Source: Candidatus Kapaibacterium sp. (GTDB lineage Bacteria > Bacteroidota > Ignavibacteria > Kapaibacteriales > NICIL-2). From it: a DNA stretch of 64,000 nt. A program made the position numbers and the translations under genes. The DNA lies in contig BPHK01000001.1 of the NCBI GenBank assembly GCA_026003495.1, positions 1,500,579-1,564,578 of the forward strand. The letters run 5' to 3'. Of this stretch, positions 52,432-61,437 are shown in pieces (position 1 is the stretch's first letter; each line of letters starts with the position of its first letter). The notes under the pieces were generated by a model. The model was not told where the DNA came from, did no database searches, and saw nothing but the letters and a program-made list of their open reading frames with translations.

Positions 52432-53543
52432 TGCTCAACTACCTGGCGGCGGGCTGCTTCCCCAAGCTTGCCCCGTAACGCAGGATCGGCTGCAAGTCGA
52501 ACAAGGGCGTTCGCCAGCGATCGTGCGTCGCCTGGTTGGCACCACAGCCCTGTTTCTCTATCGGTGATAATCGAGCGCACTTGCCCAAGCGGGGAGGCAA
52601 CGACCGCTTTGCCCATTGCCATGTACTCGAAAAGCTTGGTCGGGGAGCCAAAAAATTCCGAGCCGTCGGGGTTTGGAAGTGTAGGAACTGCCAGGATATC
52701 GCACGCCGCCAAGTATGAAGGCACCTCCGCATGTGGCACACGTCCAACAAAGGCGATGCGATCGGCGATGTCGAAGTGGTGAATGATTCCCGCCACTCGA
52801 CCGCGCGTAGCACCGTCACCGACGAAAAGCCCTCGCAACGAGGAATTCTGCTGCAGTGCATATCCAAGCGCTTCAGCCAGTACCTCCGCACCATGCCAGC
52901 GATCGAATGTTCCAACAAAGCCGACCACCACCGCATTATCCCAACCGTAGTGTCGGCGAATAGGCGACGGAACAACCGATGGCGAGAACTGTTCTGGATC
53001 AACACCGTTGGGTACAACAGCAATGCGGTTCGGCGCAGCTCCGCACTCGATCGCCATGCGGTACATCGGTTCGGATACAACCGTGACGAGCGCTGCGCAC
53101 CGGAGTGCAATGCGTTCAGCATCACGCAACAAGCTCGGGAGGTATGTCCTGCTCCAATGCGTTTTCATCCAGAGCTCGGAACCATCGAATTGGAGAATGT
53201 ACGGTACACCGTAGCGTCGCAGTATCATTGCACCAGCGATGTTGTGGCTGCTGTGGCGCTGATAGATCACATCAGGGCGAAAGCGTGCAATAATCGGAGC
53301 GACGCGACGCACCACACGTCCGTTGTGGAGAATGCTCAGCGCCTCCGGAAGATTCATCGTCAATCGGCTGTACGGGATCATATGGACCGGAATTGCGCCA
53401 TACTCCGGTGGTGGGCAGCTTGTTACAACCTCTACGTCCACTCCCTCGCTTATCAGCCCAGAGAGAATTCCCTTCTGCATCGTGAACGAGCCGCCATCGG
53501 TCGCTGCGCCGTAGAAATCAGTCCGAACGTAGAGGAGCTTCAT
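52362..53543 (-). CDS. Family 4-type glycosyltransferase
   Basis: A 393-residue GT-B fold enzyme. N-terminal MKLLYVRTDFYGAATDGGSF binds acceptor; PEALSILHNGRVVRRVAPII and DVIYQRHSSHN follow. The C-terminal nucleotide-sugar domain has PNGVDPEQFSPS, GFVGTFDRWHGAEVLAEAL, and the catalytic E-x7-E region GSPTKLFEYMAMGKAVVASP. These define GT4 (retaining). The sugar donor is unknown. It overlaps the partner gene (53540-53965) by four bases and is co-transcribed with it. The start is the first ATG that gives a proper N-terminus; upstream reading is not conserved-looking. Likely in surface polysaccharide or glycoprotein synthesis. Confidence 0.9.
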   Translation of the reverse strand: MKLLYVRTDFYGAATDGGSFTMQKGILSGLISEGVDVEVVTSCPPPEYGAIPVHMIPYSRLTMNLPEALSILHNGRVVRRVAPIIARFRPDVIYQRHSSHNIAGAMILRRYGVPYILQFDGSELWMKTHWSRTYLPSLLRDAERIALRCAALVTVVSEPMYRMAIECGAAPNRIAVVPNGVDPEQFSPSVVPSPIRRHYGWDNAVVVGFVGTFDRWHGAEVLAEALGYALQQNSSLRGLFVGDGATRGRVAGIIHHFDIADRIAFVGRVPHAEVPSYLAACDILAVPTLPNPDGSEFFGSPTKLFEYMAMGKAVVASPLGQVRSIITDRETGLWCQPGDARSLANALVRLAADPALRGKLGEAARRQVVEHHSWSARARALLQAWENVRASKS

Positions 53544-53965
53544 CGGCACTGTGCTCGGTAAAAACGCAATCGAATCCACCCAACGAAAACACCGACGAGA
53601 CTTACTGCCCCTTCGAGTACCAGCAGCGGCAGCTCGATGGCAAAAAGCTTCAACCACGAAAAGCGATCGCAACGCCCCTGCTCATCAACGAACATCCAGT
53701 TGCGGTGTCCAGCGATTGCACTGTAGAGTTTCCAGATCGTACGGAAGCGTTGGTAGCGCAAGTCTTTGGTGACAATCACCACTTGCTTTCCTCGAAGTGC
53801 TCGAAAGAGCGCAAGCACCGTGGCGGGCTTGGCAATAGCGAATTCCTCGATGGGGTGCGGTTGCACATCAAGCTCGCCACCGAACGCGGCAATTGCACGT
53901 TCGGGATTGCCAGAGAGCACGAGCACTTGCTGCAATCGCCTTGTACGGTCGTTCGTCATCGGCAA
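53540..53965 (-). CDS. Unknown protein with C-terminal membrane helix, partner of the glycosyltransferase
   Basis: A 141-residue protein. The first 70 residues form an alpha/beta region (QQVLVLSGNPERAIAAFGGE, ALRGKQVVIVTKDLRYQRF). The end has a hydrophobic stretch LKLFAIELPLLVLEGAVSLV followed by GVFVGWIRLRF, probably one or two helices in the membrane. I do not recognise a family. It lies four bases before the GT4 gene, so the two are translationally coupled. It might hold the glycosyltransferase at the membrane or supply substrate; this is inference from context only. Confidence 0.65.
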   Translation of the reverse strand: MPMTNDRTRRLQQVLVLSGNPERAIAAFGGELDVQPHPIEEFAIAKPATVLALFRALRGKQVVIVTKDLRYQRFRTIWKLYSAIAGHRNWMFVDEQGRCDRFSWLKLFAIELPLLVLEGAVSLVGVFVGWIRLRFYRAQCR

Positions 53966-53993
53966 CGTTTGAAGTATTCAAGGGTACGAAGTT

Positions 53994-55253
53994 ATGACGG
54001 AACCTGTGAGCCTTTCCCTTCCGCAGCGTCATCTCTACAAACTACTCGACCGCTTGCTCAGTTCGGAGTTCGACGACGAGGAGAAGTTACTCCAGTCACT
54101 GGTGCGCGAATTAGTCGAACGCGAAGAATTCGCCGTCGTCGGCGGACGTGTCTGGAAGCTCATTGCAGAGCGTGGTGTCTATCGCCTCTTGTACCAATAC
54201 GGCGAAGTCGAGCACATTCCCGATGGCTACGAACTCGGCATCTCGGAACAGCCGACGTTCGCTGCACTTGCCAAGCAACGCACCGTCACCGACGTCGAAA
54301 CTGATGCGCTGCTCCGGCAGCGCGGCATCAAAATCTATTCTGCGACCGGCGTCGGTCGTCTCCTCAAAGTGCAAGGAAAAAAGTTTTACGAATACGTCGT
54401 CGCTATCAACGCGCCAACAGTCGGAGGCGAACTTGCATCCATCCTTGCAATTATCGGCAGTGCGGCAACTGCTGCGCTGGAGAACCTCCGCCATCGGCAC
54501 GAACGCGCGCTCATCCAGCGGGATCTCGACCAAGCCTCGCTCATTCAACGTTCGCTGTTGCCCGACCACTCGATCGATTTTTTGGATTACACCGCGTACG
54601 GCGTCTCCATCCCCGATCGGATCGTCGGCGGCGACTACTTCGACTACCTCCGTCCAACGGACACATCGGAAGAAGAACGGCTCGGCATCGTCGTCAGCGA
54701 TGCAGCAAGCAAAGGCTTACCAGCAGCGATTCAAGCGCTCTTTGTTTCAGGTGCGCTCCGCATGGGCATCACCTACCACACGAAGATTTCCTCGCTGATA
54801 GCCCGGCTCAACACGCTCATCTACGAAACGTTTCCGCACGAGCGCTTTGTGACGCTCTTCTACTGCGAGATTACACCATCAGCGAGCGGACTTGTCCTCT
54901 ACGCCAGTGCTGGCCATTGCCCTGCACTGCACTATTCTGCTCGAAGCAGCACGATCACATCGCTGGAGCCAACGGGTGGGATTTTAGGCATCGCGCCGCA
55001 CCAACGCTGTTCGGTCGAGAACATCAACATGCAGCACGGCGATATTCTCCTCATCGTCACCGACGGCGTCCTCGAAGCGCAATCCCCAAGCGGCGAGTTC
55101 TACGGCATCGAGCGACTTGCCAATCACGTGCGCGCTGCAAGCAGCCAATCGCCGAAGTCAATTGCTCTGGAGATTCTCGAAGACGTCCAGCACTTTAGTG
55201 CAGGCGCACCCTACAGCGACGATCGCACAATTGTCGTAATCAAGCGGCAGTAG
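53994..55253 (+). CDS. GAF-SpoIIE (PP2C-like) serine phosphatase
   Basis: A 419-residue signalling protein. Residues about 60-180 form a GAF-like domain (EEFAVVGGRVWKLIAERGVY). From about 195 comes the PPM/SpoIIE domain: RIVGGDYFDYL (metal-binding Asp), GIVVSDAASKGLPAAIQALF, YASAGHCPALHYSA and LLIVTDGVLEAQSPSGEFYG. Such phosphatases act on serine in anti-sigma antagonists or other regulators. No RsbV/RsbW-type genes are adjacent. It diverges from the unknown/glycosyltransferase pair and converges on the DegT aminotransferase with 14 bases of overlap. Confidence 0.9.
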   Translation: MTEPVSLSLPQRHLYKLLDRLLSSEFDDEEKLLQSLVRELVEREEFAVVGGRVWKLIAERGVYRLLYQYGEVEHIPDGYELGISEQPTFAALAKQRTVTDVETDALLRQRGIKIYSATGVGRLLKVQGKKFYEYVVAINAPTVGGELASILAIIGSAATAALENLRHRHERALIQRDLDQASLIQRSLLPDHSIDFLDYTAYGVSIPDRIVGGDYFDYLRPTDTSEEERLGIVVSDAASKGLPAAIQALFVSGALRMGITYHTKISSLIARLNTLIYETFPHERFVTLFYCEITPSASGLVLYASAGHCPALHYSARSSTITSLEPTGGILGIAPHQRCSVENINMQHGDILLIVTDGVLEAQSPSGEFYGIERLANHVRAASSQSPKSIALEILEDVQHFSAGAPYSDDRTIVVIKRQ

Positions 55254-56400
55254 AACGCAAAGCCAGGCTTCCGTAGAACGCAGCAATTGCCTCGACGACG
55301 GCTGCGATTTCATCCTTGTTCAGCTCAGCGAACATCGGCAATGCCAGGCTTTGTGCAGCTGCCTTGTTGGCTACGGGGAAGTCGTCATCCGAAAAACCAA
55401 GTTCAACAAAGCATTGCTGCCGGTGGAATGGTACAGGGTAGTACACTTCCGTTCCGATTCCCTGGGCCTGCAAAAACGCGCGCAGACGATCGCGCTCAGC
55501 AGCAAGAATGACGAACTGGTGGTAAATGTGCGAACCTGGCACATCGGGATAGCGCACAGTCAGTAGCTCAACCGGTGCACGCTCCCCGACGAGTCCTGCC
55601 GCCGCAAGGAGTTGGCGATACCGCTCTGCATGCGCAGCGCGGCGAGCATTCCATTGTTCCAGATAGGGGAGCTTGACATTGAGCACCGCTGCTTGAAACT
55701 CATCCATCCGAAAATTCCCGCCGACGATCGCATGGTAGTAGCGCGGCTCCATTCCGTGGTTTCGCATGATGCGTAACCGATGCCCGAGTGTATCATCGTT
55801 GGTGACAACTAATCCTGCATCACCGAAGGCGCCGAGATTTTTCGTTGGATAAAACGAAAAGCACCCAATCGTCCCAAGCGTTCCCAGACGCCGTCCATCG
55901 CGGTGGCGCGCTCCGAGCGCTTGAGCAGCATCCTCGATGACCGGCACACCTGTTCGAGCGGAAAGTGCAAGCAGTTCATCCATCGCTGCTCCTTGCCCGT
56001 AGAGGTGAACTGGAATAATGGCGCGCGTCTTCGAACTCAGCGCAGCTTCCGTGCGTGCAACATCGAGCGTCAGCGTCGCACGCTCGACATCCACAAACAC
56101 CGGTTTGGCATGCAACCGGGCAACAACTCCCGCAGTCGCGAAAAACGAAAACGTCGGTACAATGACTTCGTCTCCAGGTCCGATGCCAAGTGCCATCAAG
56201 GCAACAAGCAGTGCATCGGTACCGCTCGAAACAGCGATTGCATGCCGAACACCGAGATAGTCTGCAAGTGCTGTTTCGAGCTGTTCGGTTTCTGGGCCGA
56301 GTACAAAGCGCTGGCTCCGGGCAACATGGAGAAGGCGTTCTTCGATCTGGGGTGCAAGGGTGTGATACTGACGGTGCAGGTCCAGGAGTGGAATCATCAA
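55240..56400 (-). CDS. DegT/DnrJ/EryC1/StrS-family sugar aminotransferase
   Basis: A 386-residue PLP enzyme that aminates keto-sugars for LPS or glycan synthesis. Motifs: IPLLDLHRQYHTLAPQIEER, VSSGTDALLVALMALGIGPG, PVHLYGQGAAMDEL, the PLP lysine in SFYPTKNLGAFGDAG and NFRMDEFQAAVLNVKLPYLE. Its substrate might be UDP-linked 3- or 4-keto sugar. It shares the neighbourhood with a glycosyltransferase but not the operon. The gene diverges from the MauG-type gene with 71 bases between starts; nothing else recognisable lies there. Confidence 0.92.
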   Translation of the reverse strand: MMIPLLDLHRQYHTLAPQIEERLLHVARSQRFVLGPETEQLETALADYLGVRHAIAVSSGTDALLVALMALGIGPGDEVIVPTFSFFATAGVVARLHAKPVFVDVERATLTLDVARTEAALSSKTRAIIPVHLYGQGAAMDELLALSARTGVPVIEDAAQALGARHRDGRRLGTLGTIGCFSFYPTKNLGAFGDAGLVVTNDDTLGHRLRIMRNHGMEPRYYHAIVGGNFRMDEFQAAVLNVKLPYLEQWNARRAAHAERYRQLLAAAGLVGERAPVELLTVRYPDVPGSHIYHQFVILAAERDRLRAFLQAQGIGTEVYYPVPFHRQQCFVELGFSDDDFPVANKAAAQSLALPMFAELNKDEIAAVVEAIAAFYGSLALRSTAA

Positions 56401-56471
56401 GTGTGGTGTCGAGGTTTATCGGTTGCAAAAGTACGCACCCTTTGCCGAGGGCTTCCTAAATTGCGGTCACT

Positions 56472-57494
56472 ATGCGATGGATACTCATGGCATTGACGGC
56501 AGCACTTGCGGCTGGCTGGTGGTCGTGTGTAGATCATCCCGGCACAACTTCCGACATAACCGTGTCGGATTATCCTGTGCCCGAGGGCTTTCCACCCATT
56601 CCAATCCCACGGGATAACCCCATCACCAGCGAGAAAATTGCACTGGGGCGCTTGCTCTTCTATGACGATCGGCTTTCGCGCAATGGCGATCTTTCGTGTG
56701 CAAGTTGTCACCGCCAGTCGCATGCATTTGCTGATACGCTCGCTGTCAGCCGAGGTAGCGATAGCGAAACCGGATTACGGAATGCACCAGCAATCGTCAA
56801 CATCGCTTACAGCGGCGCTTGGTTCTGGGATGGGCGTGCCCGTTCGATCGAAGAGCAGATTCTCGGCGCACTAACGTCCCCGATCGAGATGGCATCTGAC
56901 ACCGCACAGGTCGCACAGCTCCTTGCACACGATGAGCACTACCGACAACTCTTTCTGCAGGTGTTCGGCACTGCGCCATCGGCACGCGATGCTATCCGAG
57001 CACTAGCGACCTTCTGCCGCGTGCTCATCTCGGGCAACTCTCGTTACGATCGCTACCGCCGCGGCGACTCGAGTGCGCTCAGCGGCGCAGAAAAGCGTGG
57101 CATGGCGCTCTTTTTCAGCTCTCGCACTGGGTGCTCTGGCTGCCACAGCGGCCCGAACTTTACCGACAACGCCTTCCACAGCATCGGCATTCACACGCAC
57201 TACTACGACCGCGGCCGCTACTACGTGACCGGCAATGAAGGCGACATCGGCAAGTTCAGGACACCGACACTTCGCAACGTCGCACTAACAGCCCCCTACA
57301 TGAACGATGGTACTCTTGCGACACTCGATGAGGTACTTGAGCATTACAACACGGGTGGAAAGCCATTTGTCAACAAGGACCCGCGGATTCGCCCGCTTGG
57401 ACTCACCCGTCAAGAGCTCGCTGATCTCCGTGCATTTTTGCAGGCGCTGACTGACTCGGCATTCATCACCAATCCAGCATTCGCACAACCTTAG
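56472..57494 (+). CDS. MauG/dihaem cytochrome c peroxidase-like lipoprotein
   Basis: A 340-residue exported protein. The N-terminus MRWILMALTAALAAGWWSC is a lipoprotein-like signal. Two c-type haem sites are present: CASCH near residue 77 (LSRNGDLSCASCHRQSHAFA) and CSGCH near 217 (GCSGCHSGPNFTD). The motif GLRNAPAIVNIAY with WDGRARSIEEQILGAL is typical of bacterial dihaem peroxidases. It could remove hydrogen peroxide in the periplasm using electrons from cytochrome c, or act as MauG on a protein substrate; the former is more likely. It is followed by the HdrD-like gene after 9 bases. Confidence 0.9.
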   Translation: MRWILMALTAALAAGWWSCVDHPGTTSDITVSDYPVPEGFPPIPIPRDNPITSEKIALGRLLFYDDRLSRNGDLSCASCHRQSHAFADTLAVSRGSDSETGLRNAPAIVNIAYSGAWFWDGRARSIEEQILGALTSPIEMASDTAQVAQLLAHDEHYRQLFLQVFGTAPSARDAIRALATFCRVLISGNSRYDRYRRGDSSALSGAEKRGMALFFSSRTGCSGCHSGPNFTDNAFHSIGIHTHYYDRGRYYVTGNEGDIGKFRTPTLRNVALTAPYMNDGTLATLDEVLEHYNTGGKPFVNKDPRIRPLGLTRQELADLRAFLQALTDSAFITNPAFAQP

Positions 57495-57503
57495 CATGCA
57501 CCG

Positions 57504-59648
57504 ATGACAACGAAGAACTTCGTTTTTTGGCTCGTATTCCTTGCAGCAGTAGCAGTCTTCGCACGGAGCGCATGGCGACTGCGGCAGTACTTGCGGTTCG
57601 CACGCCCAGAGAACCGATTCGACCAAGTCGGCGCGCGTTTGCGGCAAATGCTCACTGTTGGTTTGCTCCAGAAGAAAATTCTCCGCGACCCATCGGCAGG
57701 GATCATCCACGTGAGCATATTCTGGGGATTTCTCGTCCTGCTTGCTGCTGCAGTGGAAGCAGTGCTCGAAGGGTTGCACCCTGCACTCCATCTGAACTGG
57801 CTCGGTCCCCTCTACTCGCTTTCGACGATACTGACGGACCTATTCTGCGCGTTCATCATCGTCGCAACCATCGCAGCACTCTGGCGACGCTACGTTCAGC
57901 GCGTTCGGCGCTTGCAACTCGAAGGCGATCGGATCGAGGCTGCCATCATTCTTGTGACAATCTTTGCGATCGTCACGTCGCTGCTGCTGCTCAACACTGC
58001 GCGCGTGCGTTTGGGCACCGATTACTCTTGGGCAATACGCCCGATTGCATCGCTACTCGCACCGATTCTTCCACTTGATCACACGGCGTTCGAGGTCTTC
58101 TGGTGGATGCACATCGTGCTGATTCTGGCGTTCACGAACTACCTTCCGTACTCGAAACATCTGCATGTGTTGACGTCGCTGCCGAACGTGTTTTTCTCCC
58201 CGATTGAGTTTCCTCGCCAGATTCCTACGGTTGATTTCTCGGCTGAAGATGCTGCAACCTTCGGCGTCCGCGACATCGAGGACTTCTCCTGGAAAACGCT
58301 GCTCGATGGCTACACGTGCACACATTGCGGGCGATGCACAAGCGTTTGCCCTGCAAACCAAACGGGGAAGGTGCTCGATCCGCGCCAGATCATCATTGCC
58401 ATCAATCGGCGAACGATGGAGAAAGGACCGCTCCTGCTCAAACTGCGCGACTGGGCAGATAATGCCTTGCGGGAGGATCTCCGTAATGCAGCACGCCAAC
58501 TTCTCCGCGGCAAGCGCGCTGAGGAAATGACTGAACTCGAACGCACTGTTTTCGAAACGGTCTTCAGTGAAGAAGAGCGGGCAGTGTGGAATCGCCGGCT
58601 CGTCGGTGACTACATCGCACCAGAGGCACTCTGGGCATGTACAACCTGCGGCGCATGCATGCAGGAATGCCCAGTCAATATCGAGCACGTTCCTGCCATT
58701 GTCGGAATGCGGCAAGCGCTTGTGATGATGGAAGCATCATTTACCGAGGAATCTGCTCTGCTGCCAAACGTGTACTCGAACCTTGAAACAAATGCCGTTC
58801 CATGGGGTGGCATGGCGCACGCTGACCGAGCTGCATGGGCCGAAGGAATCGGCATCAAGACCGCCGCAGAGGATTCCACCATGGAGGTGCTCTTCTGGGT
58901 TGGGTGTGCTGGCAGCTACGACGAACGCGCCAAGAGTATCGCACGCGCATTTGCAACGCTGATGCAGCATGCAGGCGTTGAGTTCCGCATCCTCGGTGCT
59001 GAAGAATGCTGCACCGGCGATCCCGCACGTCGAACAGGGAACGAATATTTAGCCGATACCCTCACGCAGCAGAACATCGAGACGCTCGCGCGCTACAGCG
59101 TCCGCACAATCGTGACGATCTGCCCGCACTGTTACAACACGCTCAAGAACGACTACCCGCGGTTCGGCGGGAACTACCACGTCATGCATCACACGCAGTT
59201 TCTCCAGCACCTCATCGAACAAGGTCGGTTGCGCATTGACCAAGCAGAGCTCGATCGCGTTACGGTCGCATACCACGATTCGTGCTACTTGGGACGCTAC
59301 AACAACGAGTACGACGCACCGCGCGCGCTGCTGGAAAACGTCCCCGGACTGGAAGTGCTCGACGTCGAGCGTTCGCGCGACCGTGGATTCTGCTGCGGTG
59401 CTGGCGGAGGACGCATGTTCATGGAAGAGCACGTCGGCGAAAAAGTCAACCATAACCGCACACGTGAACTTCTAGCTACTGGTGCGACGACCATTGCGGC
59501 GAACTGTCCCTTCTGCATGACGATGCTCACCGATGGGGTCAAAGCTGCCGACCAAGCCGACCGCGTCCGCGTTCTCGACGTAAGCGAACTGCTCGCAGAG
59601 GCGATCACACGCAGGAGCAATGGTAGTGCCTCTCCAGCAGAGCAGTAA
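57504..59648 (+). CDS. Membrane HdrD-like iron-sulphur oxidoreductase
   Basis: A 714-residue fusion. The first 260 residues hold several helices of the nitrate-reductase-gamma/HdrE type (FWLVFLAAVAVFARSAWR; FWGFLVLLAAAVEAVLEGL). Then come two [4Fe-4S] motifs, CTHCGRCTSVCP and CTTCGACMQECP, and the C-terminal CCG domains: EECCTGDPARRTGNEY and GFCCGAGGGRMFMEEHVG. This layout is found in membrane-bound heterodisulphide-reductase-like and FadF-type proteins that pass electrons to the quinone pool, often from flavoproteins. The electron donor is unknown; no EtfAB is nearby. It runs 5 bases before the solute-binding lipoprotein gene. Confidence 0.91.
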   Translation: MTTKNFVFWLVFLAAVAVFARSAWRLRQYLRFARPENRFDQVGARLRQMLTVGLLQKKILRDPSAGIIHVSIFWGFLVLLAAAVEAVLEGLHPALHLNWLGPLYSLSTILTDLFCAFIIVATIAALWRRYVQRVRRLQLEGDRIEAAIILVTIFAIVTSLLLLNTARVRLGTDYSWAIRPIASLLAPILPLDHTAFEVFWWMHIVLILAFTNYLPYSKHLHVLTSLPNVFFSPIEFPRQIPTVDFSAEDAATFGVRDIEDFSWKTLLDGYTCTHCGRCTSVCPANQTGKVLDPRQIIIAINRRTMEKGPLLLKLRDWADNALREDLRNAARQLLRGKRAEEMTELERTVFETVFSEEERAVWNRRLVGDYIAPEALWACTTCGACMQECPVNIEHVPAIVGMRQALVMMEASFTEESALLPNVYSNLETNAVPWGGMAHADRAAWAEGIGIKTAAEDSTMEVLFWVGCAGSYDERAKSIARAFATLMQHAGVEFRILGAEECCTGDPARRTGNEYLADTLTQQNIETLARYSVRTIVTICPHCYNTLKNDYPRFGGNYHVMHHTQFLQHLIEQGRLRIDQAELDRVTVAYHDSCYLGRYNNEYDAPRALLENVPGLEVLDVERSRDRGFCCGAGGGRMFMEEHVGEKVNHNRTRELLATGATTIAANCPFCMTMLTDGVKAADQADRVRVLDVSELLAEAITRRSNGSASPAEQ

Positions 59649-59652
59649 AGCG

Positions 59653-61437
59653 ATGCAGCAGCGTTGCTCCAGTGGGCTATTGGTGCTGCTTGTTGCAGCA
59701 CTTCTGCTTCCTGGTTGCAAGCAGCGCAACACACCAGATCCGCAGCAACTCCGCCCTGCTACTGGTGGGCGTTGGTATGGGGGCATCTACCGCGTCAACG
59801 AAACCGGTGAACTGCGCTCACTCGATCCTGTTGCAATCAACGACGTCACTAGTGCCCACATCGCCGAGAACATCTACGACCAACTCCTCTACTTCGACGA
59901 GCAGTTGCACCTGACGCCGGAGCTTGCCCAGCGATGGGAAGTCTCGCCAGATGGTCGCCGTTACACGTATTACCTCCGACGAGGTGTGTTCTTCCACGAT
60001 GATCCCTGCTTCCCTGGCGGCAAAGGACGCGAGCTTACTGCCGAGGATGTTGCCTATTCACTGACGCGCTGCTGCGATGCACGCTCTGGAACACTCTCGG
60101 CTGATTACTTCCGCGGTAAGGTCGTCGGCGCGGAGGAATACTATGCCGCAACGCGGCAAGCTATGCTCGACGGCACCGCGCCCTCGGTCTCCGGTGTCCG
60201 TGGCTTCCAGGTACTCGATCGCTATACGTTTCGCATCGAGTTGACCGAGCCGTTCGGTCCGTTCGAGTACTACGTCGCAATGAACTTTACCGGCATCCAT
60301 CCCCGCGAAGCAGTCGAATACTACGGCAAGGAGTTTGCGTACCATCCCGTCGGCAGCGGACCATTTCGGTTTGTGCGATGGCTACCCGACCAGGAGTGCG
60401 TGCTCGCACGCAACCCGCGGTACTGGAAACAAGACAGCGCGGGGAACCGGCTCCCCTACCTCGACGAGATTCGCTTCCACTTCATCAAAGACGACAAAGT
60501 CCAGTTCCTCGAACTGCTCGAGGGCAACCTCGAAGAGTGCTACCGCATTCCCTCGGAGTTTTTCCCATTGGTTGTGGACGAACGCAAGCAGCTTCGTCAG
60601 TCGTTCGAGCGATTCCAGCTGCTGCGTGTGCCGGCGCTTTTGACGCAGTACTACGGCATGTTGACAACAAGCCCGCTCTACCGTGATCGCCGCGTCCGTC
60701 AGGCATTCAACTACGCCGTTGATCGAGAACGTATCCTGCACTTTGTGCTCAAAGGGCAAGGCGGGATGCCTGCGCATCATGGTTTGGTTCCCACCGCAAT
60801 GCCCGATTATCCTGCCGAGCGCGTCCGAGGGTACCACTTCGACCCAGCACGAGCACGGCAGCTGCTTGCAGAGGCAGGCTATGGCAGCTGGCGGAAGTTT
60901 CCACCCCTCGAACTACAGCTCAACAGCGGTGGTGGGAGGAATCTCCTCGTTGCCGAAGCAGTTCAGCAGCAGCTTGGCGAATATCTCGGCATTCAGGTGG
61001 GACTCAAGATCGTCGAATTCGCACGTCACCTGGACGAAATTGACCACGGACGCGCACCGTTTTTCCGCTTAGGCTGGGTTGCCGACTATCCAGACCCCGA
61101 ATCGTTCCTCAACCTCTACTACGGCAAGCTCGTCCCCAGCGATCCGACGGCGGCATCGCCGCTCAACAGCACACGCTATCGCAACCCTCGCTACGACGAG
61201 CTATTCGAGGCAGCACGCTCCCAGCTCGATCGCCGCCGTCGGAACGAACTCTTCGCTCAGGCTGAGCAAGTTGCCATCGCTGATGCACCAATGCTCCTGC
61301 TGTTTTACGACGAAGACTATCGGCTCCTGCAGCCGTACGTCCGTGGCTATCGAAATAATGCAATGGATCGGCGACAGTACGTGTACGTTTGGTTCGACCG
61401 CCACAGCCTCGAAGCAATAGTTACGTCAGGATCGTAA
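59653..61437 (+). CDS. ABC transporter solute-binding lipoprotein (family 5)
   Basis: A 594-residue lipoprotein. Its signal MQQRCSSGLLVLLVAALLLP ends in GC (lipid anchor). The body is family 5 (peptide, nickel or oligosaccharide binding): LRSLDPVAINDVTSAHIAEN, PELAQRWEVSPDGRRYTYYL, VGSGPFRFVRWLPDQECVLA and RRVRQAFNYAVDRERILHFV. No permease or ATPase genes for a peptide transporter are nearby, so it may use distant components. It starts 5 bases after the HdrD-like gene and overlaps the converging coiled-coil gene by 17 bases. Confidence 0.9.
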   Translation: MQQRCSSGLLVLLVAALLLPGCKQRNTPDPQQLRPATGGRWYGGIYRVNETGELRSLDPVAINDVTSAHIAENIYDQLLYFDEQLHLTPELAQRWEVSPDGRRYTYYLRRGVFFHDDPCFPGGKGRELTAEDVAYSLTRCCDARSGTLSADYFRGKVVGAEEYYAATRQAMLDGTAPSVSGVRGFQVLDRYTFRIELTEPFGPFEYYVAMNFTGIHPREAVEYYGKEFAYHPVGSGPFRFVRWLPDQECVLARNPRYWKQDSAGNRLPYLDEIRFHFIKDDKVQFLELLEGNLEECYRIPSEFFPLVVDERKQLRQSFERFQLLRVPALLTQYYGMLTTSPLYRDRRVRQAFNYAVDRERILHFVLKGQGGMPAHHGLVPTAMPDYPAERVRGYHFDPARARQLLAEAGYGSWRKFPPLELQLNSGGGRNLLVAEAVQQQLGEYLGIQVGLKIVEFARHLDEIDHGRAPFFRLGWVADYPDPESFLNLYYGKLVPSDPTAASPLNSTRYRNPRYDELFEAARSQLDRRRRNELFAQAEQVAIADAPMLLLFYDEDYRLLQPYVRGYRNNAMDRRQYVYVWFDRHSLEAIVTSGS

